Below are positions 17,233 to 25,470 of a stretch of 64,000 nt of DNA, in pieces. A program made the position numbers and the translations under genes. This stretch comes from JAPLJC01 sp052326585. Lineage in GTDB: Bacteria; Desulfobacterota; Desulfobaccia; Desulfobaccales; 0-14-0-80-60-11. The notes under the pieces are model-generated. The model did not search any database and was not told the DNA's origin. It saw only the letters and a list, made by a program, of their open reading frames with translations. Position 1 is the first letter of the stretch, and every line of letters starts with the position of its first letter. The stretch covers positions 1-64,000 of the forward strand of contig JBKQLU010000013.1 of assembly GCA_052326585.1 (NCBI GenBank), read 5' to 3'.

Positions 17233-18396
17233 TCAACCTGTGGTCCCCGCCAGGATTCTCCGGAAGTGAGCCATCATTTTATCGGCGTGGTCCGCCCAGG
17301 TGAACCCGGTGCGCACCCGCCTCCGGGCAGCTTCCCCCATGCGGCGGGCCGCCTCGGGGTTCTCGTAGCAATAGAGAATCTTCTCCTTCAGCGCCGCCAC
17401 GTCCCGGATGGGCAGGATGAAACCCTCCCGGCCCTCCTGGATCAGGTCAGCCCCGCCGGTATTGGTGGTGATAATTAACGGCAAACCGCAAGCCATGGCC
17501 ATGGGCTGAACCATGGCGAGACCTTCTTCGATGGAGGCCAGACAGAAGACCGACCCCTGGGAAAAATAGTTGTGCAACTCTTTTTCCGGAAAGGTGCCTT
17601 GGAGCATTACCGCCGGAGAAGCGTACTTCTTAAGAAAGGGAACCGATTCGTCGGTAACCTTGCCAATCAGCCAGAGCTCGGCGCCAGGCAACTTCAGCTC
17701 CGCGAAGGCCTGTAAGAGATAATGAACTCCCTTGCGCAGGCTGAGGTTGCCGCAATGGATGACCCGGAAGGTCTTATCGACTTTGGGAACCGGATAAAAA
17801 TTGCTCAGATCGACACCGTAGGGCACGTGCAGCAGTTTTTCCGCGGGCACCCCCCGCTGAAGAAAGGTTTCTTTTACATAGACCGATGGAATCGAAATGA
17901 AATCGGCCTCCTGGTACTCCAGCAGTTCCTTGGCAATGATCTTGGGGTGGGCGAACTCATGGCCCCGTAAGCCAAGCCGGGCGTATTCCTCCCGGAGGAT
18001 TTGATCCTGGTAGACGATGTGGCTGGAGCCGTGCATCAACACCGTCTTGGCCCCCAATTCCCTGGCCCGGCGCAGGGTGTGGAGGGAATAGGAGCTCCAG
18101 CCCAACAGGAGTTCCGGCTTGGCAGGGAGATGCCGGGCGGCATGGCGGTCGAAGAGCTCGTGTACCAGATACTGGGCGTTATAGTGCCTCTTCAGCCGGG
18201 CCGGCGCCTTGAGCCAGGCCCGGTTCAGGATTTCATTGCTGACCAGGGAACAGATGCGCTCCCGGGGGACCCCATATTTAACGGTCTCGAACTTGGGATA
18301 ACTGGTTATGAGCCGCTCCAGGCAACCGTGGCGCTCAAGTTCCTTGGCCAGATAAAAGGCCCAAAAGCGCCCCATAAGAGATAGAGTCACCCGCAT
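17233..18396 (-). CDS. Glycosyltransferase family 4
   Basis: This is a 387-residue GT-B enzyme. ATG 18396 begins MRVTLSLMGRFWAFYLAKEL, a coherent domain start, and overlaps the preceding gene by ten bases; sequence upstream of it is shadow coding. The donor domain has VIHCGNLSLRKGVHYLLQAF, the variant E-x7-E segment EEGLAMVQPMAMACGLPLI and NTGGADLIQEGREG. The segment MHGSSHIVYQDQIL in the acceptor half resembles enzymes of cyanobacterial and delta-proteobacterial surface-glycan clusters. Specificity unknown. Confidence 0.88.
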   Translation of the reverse strand: MRVTLSLMGRFWAFYLAKELERHGCLERLITSYPKFETVKYGVPRERICSLVSNEILNRAWLKAPARLKRHYNAQYLVHELFDRHAARHLPAKPELLLGWSSYSLHTLRRARELGAKTVLMHGSSHIVYQDQILREEYARLGLRGHEFAHPKIIAKELLEYQEADFISIPSVYVKETFLQRGVPAEKLLHVPYGVDLSNFYPVPKVDKTFRVIHCGNLSLRKGVHYLLQAFAELKLPGAELWLIGKVTDESVPFLKKYASPAVMLQGTFPEKELHNYFSQGSVFCLASIEEGLAMVQPMAMACGLPLIITTNTGGADLIQEGREGFILPIRDVAALKEKILYCYENPEAARRMGEAARRRVRTGFTWADHADKMMAHFRRILAGTTG

Positions 18397-19328
18397 CTCA
18401 ATCCGGACCCGAGCCGCTCCTTTTTCATGATGGTAAAGGTGGCCTGCCATTCTCCCGTCAGGGCGGCTAGCTGCTCCACCGCATAGGCGTAGAAAAATGG
18501 CCCCAGGTCCTTGAGGCCCCGGTCGGACTGGCAAACCGCCGGCAGGCAAGTCCACAGGGCCGGGGCCACCGTGGCCAGCCAAACCAGGGTCTTGGCGGTC
18601 TTCAGGCCGTTCCACAGCAGCATCTTCCACCAGGGCCAGCGGTCCAGAAAGCGGTGCACCTGGGCCGAACCCGCGCCCCGGCCCTGGCGGTTGCGCCAGT
18701 AGCCCCGAAAAGAGGCCGGGACCACGTGGGCCACCTCCAGGCTCAGGTCGATAACCTTTTTAGCCCCGATCCGGCGCAGGCCGCGGCCGAAAAAGCCGTC
18801 TTCCCCGGCGCATATGGGCACCGGGAAGCCGGTGGGAAAGAGACCGGCCTTAAGGGCTGCCTCCCGGCGGCAGGAAAAGCCTTCGGTCCAGTCCATGTTG
18901 GCAAAGTTGCAATCCGCGGCCCGGCTGTAAAAGACCTCGCTGACGCAGTGGACATAACGGGGAAACAGGAATTGCCGGTTGGCCACCTGGGCATCCACCA
19001 GGACGTAGTCCGCCCCATTTTGATAATGATAGACCAGCCTCCGGAGGAAATCGGCGGGCAGGCGGACATCGGCATTGAGCAGGACGACCACCTCGCCGCT
19101 GGCCTCCCGGATTCCCAGATTCCTGGCCTCGCAGCGGCCGCCGCCCCCAGGGTGCACCAGGCGCACCCCCTGCCGGGCATATCCCCCGACGATTCCCGGC
19201 GTGCGGTCGCTGGAATCATCCACCACGATGATCTCCCGGTCCGGATAATCGAGACCCGCGAGGGCCTCCAGGGTGGCGGCGATATCCCTTTCCTCATTGT
19301 AAGTGGGGATGATGATGCTGAATCTCAT
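18387..19328 (-). CDS. Glycosyltransferase family 2 with C-terminal membrane segment
   Basis: This is a 313-residue GT-A enzyme: IIIPTYNEERDIAATLEAL at the N-terminus, EIIVVDDSSDRTPGI, VVLLNADVRLPADFL (with NAD in place of the usual DXD) and DWTEGFSCRREAALKAG. A hydrophobic stretch near residues 250-275 may anchor it. The ATG at 19328 overlaps the stop of the next upstream gene as ATGA. The replacement of Asp by Asn in the metal motif is tolerated in some GT2 enzymes; activity is likely but unproven. Confidence 0.87.
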   Translation of the reverse strand: MRFSIIIPTYNEERDIAATLEALAGLDYPDREIIVVDDSSDRTPGIVGGYARQGVRLVHPGGGGRCEARNLGIREASGEVVVLLNADVRLPADFLRRLVYHYQNGADYVLVDAQVANRQFLFPRYVHCVSEVFYSRAADCNFANMDWTEGFSCRREAALKAGLFPTGFPVPICAGEDGFFGRGLRRIGAKKVIDLSLEVAHVVPASFRGYWRNRQGRGAGSAQVHRFLDRWPWWKMLLWNGLKTAKTLVWLATVAPALWTCLPAVCQSDRGLKDLGPFFYAYAVEQLAALTGEWQATFTIMKKERLGSGLRCG

Positions 19329-20524
19329 AGTTTAGGCATCACCGCCTGGAGGGCCTGGCGCAAGCCTGCCAGATCCTCGGAAAAGTCCCATGGGGAGATG
19401 ATGGCCCGGCTCCTGGCCCCCATGCGGCGGCAGGTTTCGGGATCGGCCAGCACCTGTCTTAAAGCCCCAGCCAGGGCGGGAATATCTCCGCAGGGAAAAG
19501 TATAGCCATTTTCCCCCTTTCTCACCAGGTCCGGGCCGCATCCCACCTGGTCGCTGACGATGATGGCCTTGCCGGCGTTCATCGCTTCGTTGACCACCAG
19601 CCCCCAGGGCTCCAACACCGAGGGCAGGACCAGGACGTCGCAGAGGTCATAATAAGCGGGCAGTTCGGTCTGGTTCTTAAATCCCAGGAATCTGACGCCC
19701 TCGAGCTTAAGCTCCCGGGCCACCTCCTCCAGGGGCTGGCGCTGGGCGCCATCGCCCACGAACAGCAGATAGGGAGCTGCGGCCGGCGCGGCCTGGCGAG
19801 CCAGGTGGATATAGGCGCCCAGGAGGTCGGCGGGGCGTTTTCTGGGCTCTATCTTACCGAGGAACAGGATGACCGGTCTGCCGGGCGCCAGTCCCAGTTC
19901 CCGGCGCCAGGTCTCCCGCCGGGCCCCGGCCTTCCGGGCCTCGGCCTGGAAAAACTCGTTGTCCACCGCATAAGGCATCCAAAAGATCTTTTCCGCGGGG
20001 ATGCCATAATGGCGATAGTATTCCCGGTTTAAAGTGCCGATAGTCAGAAAACCGTCCACCAGGCGTTTGAGCCCCATAAAAAAGCCGGTTTTTAACAGCC
20101 GCTTGCCCATATTCCGCCGGGCGCTGCTGAGGGTGGCTTCATCCCGGATCAAGACCTTGAGGCCCAGCCTCTTGGCGGACCACATGGCCAGCCAGTGGAA
20201 CCAGCGGTTATAGCCGTGGATCCACAGAACCTCAAAGCGGCCCTCTTTCAGGCGGCGGGCCAGGCCGTGGTTGAGGGGCCGCCAAAACGACACCCGCTCC
20301 CGCCCGCCCAGGGCCGGCAAGAATTCATGGCGATAGCCCTCCAGCAGGGGCACGTCCCAATCGATCACCCGGCCAAAGGCAGGTTCCAGAAATTTCTTGG
20401 CGGTGAAATCGCTGCAAAAGAAGACGGTCAGGTCGAGACCCGGCTCCCGGGCCAGACGGCGCAGCAGCGGGGCCTGGTACTGGATGGGGTGGGTCACCAG
20501 GTAGGCCAGGCGGAGGTCAGCCAT
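19325..20524 (-). CDS. Glycosyltransferase family 4
   Basis: This is a 399-residue GT-B enzyme. ATG 20524 starts MADLRLAYLVTHPIQYQAPL, whose HPIQYQAPL segment is a hallmark of a common subgroup in EPS loci. The donor half carries VILFLGKIEPRKRPADLLGA, LFVGDGAQRQPLEEVA, and EPWGLVVNEAMNAGKAIIVSD. The start overlaps the GMD-like gene by eight bases. Donor sugar and linkage are not determinable. Confidence 0.9.
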   Translation of the reverse strand: MADLRLAYLVTHPIQYQAPLLRRLAREPGLDLTVFFCSDFTAKKFLEPAFGRVIDWDVPLLEGYRHEFLPALGGRERVSFWRPLNHGLARRLKEGRFEVLWIHGYNRWFHWLAMWSAKRLGLKVLIRDEATLSSARRNMGKRLLKTGFFMGLKRLVDGFLTIGTLNREYYRHYGIPAEKIFWMPYAVDNEFFQAEARKAGARRETWRRELGLAPGRPVILFLGKIEPRKRPADLLGAYIHLARQAAPAAAPYLLFVGDGAQRQPLEEVARELKLEGVRFLGFKNQTELPAYYDLCDVLVLPSVLEPWGLVVNEAMNAGKAIIVSDQVGCGPDLVRKGENGYTFPCGDIPALAGALRQVLADPETCRRMGARSRAIISPWDFSEDLAGLRQALQAVMPKL

Positions 20525-21485
20525 GGTTCTGGAGCCGCGCAAGCTCATCCTGGCACATCAGCCGGACCACCTCCGGCATCTGGTAACGCGCCCGCCACCC
20601 GAAGGTGCTGGCGGCCTTCTGCGGGTTGCCCCGGCTGACGGCAATCTCCGTGGGCCGGAAAAACTCCGGATCGATGACCACGTGGTCCCGCCACTCGAGC
20701 CCCACCTGGGCGAAGGCCGCGGCCACGAACTCCTCCAGGCTGTGGCTTACCCCGGTGGCGATGACGTAATCGTCGGGTTTCTCCTGCTGGAGCATCAACC
20801 ACATGGCTTCCACGTATTCCGGAGCCCAGCCCCAATCGCGCTGGATGGCGATGTTGCCCAGACGCAGCTTCTCCTGGCTGCCGGCGGCGATGCGGCAGGC
20901 CGTGGCCACGATCTTCTTGGTGACGAACCGCGCCGGCCGCAGGGGCGATTCGTGGTTAAACAGGAGGCCGGAGCAGGCAAAGAGCTGGTAGGCCTCCCGA
21001 TAATTGGCCACTTCCCAAAAGGCCGCGGCCTTGGCCACCGCATAGGGGCTCCGGGGCCGAAACGGGGTGGTCTCATCGGCCGCGTCGGCAATATCCCCGA
21101 AACATTCGCCGGAGGAGGCATTATACAGTTTAATCGGCCTTCCCAGGAAGCGGATGGCCTCCAGCAGGTTCAAGGTGCCGATGCCGATGCTTTCCATGGT
21201 CTCCACCGGCTGCTGGAAAGAGAGCGCCACCGAACTCTGGCCCGCCAGGTTATAGACCTCGTCCGCCTCAGCCTTGATAAGGGCCTGGAGGACGCTGCGG
21301 AAATCCGTCAGGGCCACCGATTCAACCTCCAGCCGGTGTCGCAGGTGCAGCCGTTCCAGATTGACAAAGGGGGAGACCTGGGCATCCCGGGAGCTCCCCG
21401 CCACCCGATAGCCCCGGCCCAACAGGAACTCCGCCAGGTAGGCGCCATCCTGGCCGGAAATCCCGCAAATAAAGGCTTTTTTCAT
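20517..21485 (-). CDS. GDP-mannose 4,6-dehydratase-like SDR protein (second copy)
   Basis: This 322-residue protein shares the GMD fold and many landmarks with the gene at 7312: ICGISGQDGAYLAEFLLGRG, FNHESPLRPARFVTKKI, QRDWGWAPEYVEAMWLMLQ and FFRPTEIAVSRGNPQKA. The active-site segment reads SSGECFGD rather than SSSELYG; Glu is kept and YAVAK supplies Tyr and Lys. The RRSSTFNTRRID region of canonical GMD is replaced by SRDAQVSPFVNLERL, so it is a distinct subclass. It may dehydrate GDP-mannose, or another NDP-sugar, for a second 6-deoxysugar such as rhamnose or perosamine. No dedicated reductase or aminotransferase partner is nearby. ATG 21485 is chosen over an upstream in-frame start. Confidence 0.82.
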   Translation of the reverse strand: MKKAFICGISGQDGAYLAEFLLGRGYRVAGSSRDAQVSPFVNLERLHLRHRLEVESVALTDFRSVLQALIKAEADEVYNLAGQSSVALSFQQPVETMESIGIGTLNLLEAIRFLGRPIKLYNASSGECFGDIADAADETTPFRPRSPYAVAKAAAFWEVANYREAYQLFACSGLLFNHESPLRPARFVTKKIVATACRIAAGSQEKLRLGNIAIQRDWGWAPEYVEAMWLMLQQEKPDDYVIATGVSHSLEEFVAAAFAQVGLEWRDHVVIDPEFFRPTEIAVSRGNPQKAASTFGWRARYQMPEVVRLMCQDELARLQNHG

Positions 21486-21492
21486 GGGCTCC

Positions 21493-22587
21493 TCATCCTT
21501 TTTCCATGATGCGCCGGACAATCTCATGGCATCGCCGGGTGAAGTTTTCCAGGGAGAAATGGCTCAAGCCCGGGGGAATGACCCCCCTGGGCCGCTTGAG
21601 CGCCTCCAGGATGCCCCAACGTAACTCATCGGGGTCATGAGGGTCAACCAGAATCCCCAGGGCGCCGTCCCGCAGGGCCTCCCGGCTGCCGTCCAGCTTG
21701 CTCCCCAAAACTGGAATGCCGCAGGCCATGGCCTCCAGATAAACGAAGCCGAAGCCCTCCCCCCAACCGGGCATGACGTAAGCATCCGCCAGGCGGTAAT
21801 GGTCCGGCTTCTCCGGCTCGGGAATGAAGCCGGCGAAGACCACCCGGTCGGCGACTCCCAAGGACCTCGCCTTGGCTTGCAGGCGCTCCCGGTCGCCGCC
21901 GTCGCCACCGATGAGATAGGCGATTTCCGGGACCTGCTCCGCCAGCTCCGGCAACAGCTCCAGCACCTCATCGATCCCCTTGTAGTTGTCCGTGGCGCAC
22001 AGGCGGCTCACGGTGAGCAAGACGATCTTGCCGGACAGGCCGTAACGCTGCAACAGATCCGGGTTCTTGCCCCCTACCCCATAAAGCTGGCCCGCCACCG
22101 CATTGGGCAGCAGGAAGACCCTGTCCCGGGGGAGCCTGGCCCAGGCCAGGAACCGCGCCGCGGTCAGCTCGCTGATGGAAATCACCGCGTCCACCCTGGC
22201 GGCGAACATGGCGGCCAGGGCGCTCCGGGGCGGCTGCCAGGCGTCCAGGCCAAAGATAAAAAGCGCCAGGGGGGCCCCGGTTTTCCATCTGGCCAGATAG
22301 GCTAAAGGCAGCAGGAAGAGATGGCCGCAACAGATCAGGTCATATTTCCCCGGGGTCACCAGGCAGCGCAGCACCGCCAGGAGATACCGGAATTTGCCGT
22401 TTATGCCGTCGGTGAGATAAGTGAGCTTCGCAGGCAAGGGCTCCGCAGGCCGCGGCCCGCGCCGGGGCACGGCCACCACTTCCGTCACCCCGGGGCAGGA
22501 GCACAGGGCGCCGAGCAGGTCCCGATTGTATTGGGCGATGCCCCCCAGGCCGCCAAAGGCGTCGCTGACCAGCGCCAGGATCCTCAC
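21493..22587 (-). CDS. Glycosyltransferase family 4
   Basis: This is a 364-residue GT-B enzyme. It begins MRILALVSDAFGGLGGIAQY from a GTG that overlaps the asparagine synthase stop (GTGA). The donor domain has IVLLTVSRLCATDNYKGIDE, YLIGGDGGDRERLQAKA, and GEGFGFVYLEAMACGIPVLGS, containing E-x7-E. The GGIAQYNRDLL loop near residue 15 binds the acceptor side in related enzymes. Specificity unknown. Confidence 0.9.
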   Translation of the reverse strand: MRILALVSDAFGGLGGIAQYNRDLLGALCSCPGVTEVVAVPRRGPRPAEPLPAKLTYLTDGINGKFRYLLAVLRCLVTPGKYDLICCGHLFLLPLAYLARWKTGAPLALFIFGLDAWQPPRSALAAMFAARVDAVISISELTAARFLAWARLPRDRVFLLPNAVAGQLYGVGGKNPDLLQRYGLSGKIVLLTVSRLCATDNYKGIDEVLELLPELAEQVPEIAYLIGGDGGDRERLQAKARSLGVADRVVFAGFIPEPEKPDHYRLADAYVMPGWGEGFGFVYLEAMACGIPVLGSKLDGSREALRDGALGILVDPHDPDELRWGILEALKRPRGVIPPGLSHFSLENFTRRCHEIVRRIMEKG

Positions 22588-24404
22588 GCCGGCCCCCCGC
22601 CGGTCTGGTGGCGATAAACCAGCCGGGCCCAGCCCCTGAGGCCCCGTTGCCGGGAAAATTCCCTATGGTCTTCGGCCTCGGCCAGCCACTGCGGCACCGG
22701 GATGGCAAACCCGGTCTTGGCCCGCTGGAGTACCTCCTGCGGCAGAGGCTGCGCCGGAGTCCGGGCCAGGTCCAACTTGGTGGGGGGCTCCCTCAGGGCC
22801 AGCAGCGGCGCCACCTGGCGCAGCAACTCCAGGTCCACCAGGGGCACGCGAATCTCCAGGGAATGGGCCATGCCGGCCCAATCCGCATCCCTGAGGAGCT
22901 GCTGCCGCATGTACCAGACCATTTCCAAGGCGGAGATCCGCACCTGAGCCCCCTGAAGCCCCTGCACCGTCTCCTGCAGGCGGGCCAGGGGCTGCAGTTC
23001 CCGCCAGCCCTCCCGCACCAGGTCCGGGTCCAATACCTCGGGCAGTTCCCAGGGCATGAAGAGGCCCCGGCGCAGCAGGTAGGCCCCAGCATAGGTGCCG
23101 CCGTACTCCAGCAGACCGGCATATTTGGGGGAAGTGCAGCGCTTCAAGAGCGGCGCCGAGATGATGCGGAAGGCCCGCCCCAGTCCGGGAACTCTGCTCA
23201 TCCCGGCCAGGGCCCCGGTCAGGCGGGGTATCCCCCGGAAGCTGGGGTAGCCCCCCAGCAGTTCGTCCCCCCCCAGTCCCGACAACGCCGCCTTCAGCCC
23301 GGCCGCGGCCGCCGCCTTGGCCACGAAATAGGTATTCACCCCATCCAGGGAGGGCTGGTCCATGCTCTCTAAAATTTTGGTAAAATCTTGGCTAAAATCC
23401 TCCCGGGTGATCCACTGGCAATGATGGCGGGCCCCGTAGCGCCGGGCGATCTCACCGGCCCAGCGGGTCTCGTCGGCGGCGCCGCCCCTGAGTTCCTGAA
23501 ATCCCAGGGTGACGGCATTCAGCCGCCCCCCCCGCTGGCAGGCCAGGGCCAGGACCGTGCTGGAATCGAGGCCCGAGGAGAGGAAGACGCCTACCGGCAC
23601 GTCGGCGATGAGGTGATGGCTGACGCTGTCCGTCACCGCCTGGCGCAGGCGGTCCCCAACTTCCTCCGGAGCGCAGCTCAACCCCGCGCCCGCGGCCTCG
23701 GCTTGCCGCAGTTCCTCAACAATGCTGCAAAACTGGCGGAGGCGCGGGCGGCCCCGGGCCTCCAGCACCAGGAGGGCGCCGGGCGGCAGGGAGCGAATCC
23801 CCCGGTAAAGGGTGTAAGGCTCCGGCAGATAGCCCCAGAGGAAAAACCCGGTATGACCGGCCGGCTCCGGCCTGGTGTCGAGGCCGCCGCCGGCCAGCAG
23901 GGCCTTGACCTGCGAGGCAAAGCGCAGGGCGCCGCCGTCGTCGGCATAGTACAGGGGCTTGATGCCGAAGGGGTCCCGGGCCAGCACCACCCTTCTCGCC
24001 GCCTCATCCCAGAGGGCGAAGGCGTACATGCCCCGAAGCCGCTGGACCATGGCCAGACCGTGCTGCCGGTAGCAGTGGAGCAGGACCTCGGTGTCGCTGC
24101 CAGAGAAAAATTGATGGCCTTGCTCCTCCAGTTCCCGGCGCAATTCCCGGTAATTATAGATTTCCCCATTGAACACCACCCGCAGGGCCCCGTCGGGAGT
24201 GGCCATGGGCTGGGCCCCAGCCTCGCTCAAATCGATGATGGACAGCCGCCGCTGGGCCAGGGCCGCCCTGCCGTCGGCCGAGACCCAGAGGCCGGCGCCA
24301 TCGGGTCCCCGCGCCTTCATAGCATCGCGTATCTTCAGGACTTCTTCCGGAACTACCGGCGGGGCCGAGTCACTGTAGGCAAAAATGCCATTAATACCAC
24401 ACAT
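22584..24404 (-). CDS. asnB: Asparagine synthase (glutamine-hydrolysing) family protein
   Basis: This 606-residue amidotransferase has two domains. The N-terminal glutaminase domain has the nucleophile Cys2 (MCGINGIF), the RRLSIIDLS segment and NGEIYNYRELR. The C-terminal synthetase domain has the pyrophosphate loop FLSSGLDSSTVLALA near residues 270-285 and the Gly-rich SGLGGDELLGGYPSF. Within polysaccharide loci such enzymes commonly amidate uronic acids rather than make free asparagine, and the context favours that here; true asparagine synthesis cannot be excluded. ATG 24404 abuts the preceding stop with no gap. Confidence 0.9.
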   Translation of the reverse strand: MCGINGIFAYSDSAPPVVPEEVLKIRDAMKARGPDGAGLWVSADGRAALAQRRLSIIDLSEAGAQPMATPDGALRVVFNGEIYNYRELRRELEEQGHQFFSGSDTEVLLHCYRQHGLAMVQRLRGMYAFALWDEAARRVVLARDPFGIKPLYYADDGGALRFASQVKALLAGGGLDTRPEPAGHTGFFLWGYLPEPYTLYRGIRSLPPGALLVLEARGRPRLRQFCSIVEELRQAEAAGAGLSCAPEEVGDRLRQAVTDSVSHHLIADVPVGVFLSSGLDSSTVLALACQRGGRLNAVTLGFQELRGGAADETRWAGEIARRYGARHHCQWITREDFSQDFTKILESMDQPSLDGVNTYFVAKAAAAAGLKAALSGLGGDELLGGYPSFRGIPRLTGALAGMSRVPGLGRAFRIISAPLLKRCTSPKYAGLLEYGGTYAGAYLLRRGLFMPWELPEVLDPDLVREGWRELQPLARLQETVQGLQGAQVRISALEMVWYMRQQLLRDADWAGMAHSLEIRVPLVDLELLRQVAPLLALREPPTKLDLARTPAQPLPQEVLQRAKTGFAIPVPQWLAEAEDHREFSRQRGLRGWARLVYRHQTGGGPA

Positions 24405-25136
24405 TTACTTAACCGCAACGCAAAGCAGATTCTGGCTCAGGATCTCTTCCCGGGCCAGGTTCCCGGTCTCCACTCCCAGGTAAAACCTTAACATGGCCCG
24501 CAGCACCCGCCACAACAGCCAACGCAGTCCGCTGACCATGCCATGCACCACCGGTTGATCCTCGTAGCACGCGACCCGGGTAAAGCCGCAGGCGGCCAAT
24601 ACTTGCCCCAGGGAATCCCGGGTAAAGATGGTCTCATGGGTAAAATCCCGAAACCCGATCCGGCCACTGAACGGCGAGGAGCCATTGGGGGTATGGATGA
24701 TGACCTTGCCGCCCGGCGCCAGGACCCGGTTTACCTGGTCCATGAACCCCAGGACCTCATCCTTGCGAAAATGCTCCAAGACATCGAAGGCGATCACCAG
24801 GCCCTGGGATTCGCCTGCGGTTGATTCCAGAACCGCCAGCAGCTCCCCTTCCCGGACTGCGGTGAGGCCCATGCTTCTGGCCGCCGCCACCTGCTGGGGA
24901 GAGCGGTCGATGCCCACCATATTGGTAAATCCCCGCCGCCGGGCAAAATACTCCAGCGCCCCGGCGCCACACCCCAGGTCCAGGATGGCGGTCTCCCGGT
25001 CTTCCGGGAAGTGGTCCCGGATCAGCCTCTCCAGATAGGGAGCCCGGCGCCGGAACTCCTCCGGCTTCTCCCCAGCCGGAGCGACATCTCCGGCCTCCAA
25101 GTAGTGCTGATAGATCCTGCGGCGATAATCGGGCAA
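24405..25136 (-). CDS. Class I SAM-dependent methyltransferase (UbiG-like fold)
   Basis: This is a 243-residue protein and the first gene of the minus-strand cluster. Motif I is ILDLGCGAGALEYFARRRG, followed by NMVGIDRSPQQVAAARSMGL, VIAFDVLEHFRKDEVLGFM and VNRVLAPGGKVIIHTPNGSS. The only visible start is TTG at 25136; no ATG or GTG lies nearby upstream in frame. The C-terminal part contains a hydrophobic Trp/Leu-rich helix. It probably methylates a sugar or lipid intermediate of the polysaccharide. Confidence 0.82.
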   Translation of the reverse strand: MPDYRRRIYQHYLEAGDVAPAGEKPEEFRRRAPYLERLIRDHFPEDRETAILDLGCGAGALEYFARRRGFTNMVGIDRSPQQVAAARSMGLTAVREGELLAVLESTAGESQGLVIAFDVLEHFRKDEVLGFMDQVNRVLAPGGKVIIHTPNGSSPFSGRIGFRDFTHETIFTRDSLGQVLAACGFTRVACYEDQPVVHGMVSGLRWLLWRVLRAMLRFYLGVETGNLAREEILSQNLLCVAVK

Positions 25137-25470
25137 TGGATTTAAGCCTTGATCAACCTGCCGGCAACTTGCCTTCCAGGTGAGACGTTGCGGGTATCCA
25201 TTAGATTAAAATTATTTACCTGCTCACCAGCGCTTTCCTGTCAGCCGGCGAGAGTCCGAATGTTTTATTTTAACTGAACTTTTTGGGCAAATCAAAGAAA
25301 ACCCGCCATGGGGCGGGGCGCCAGCAATTAGCCGGACCCCCTAAATATTTTGGCTGGCGGCATTATGAAGGTTCCCCTATAATTAATGGTTATCCCAGGT
25401 TTTTCCCAGGCCCAGGTCGATGGGCCTTTGAGTTATCCTGGGAACCGTTAGTCCGCCTGGAGGACTGCCC
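25137..25470 (-). other. Divergent intergenic region upstream of the polysaccharide operon and the S9 peptidase
   Basis: This 334-base stretch separates the leftward polysaccharide cluster from the rightward peptidase gene and must hold both promoters. It is AT-rich around 25200-25220 and 25258-25275. A TATAAT hexamer at 25378-25383 could serve as a -10 for the peptidase, but no good -35 lies 16-18 bases before it. No convincing leftward promoter, RNA gene or reading frame is visible. Confidence 0.5.
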
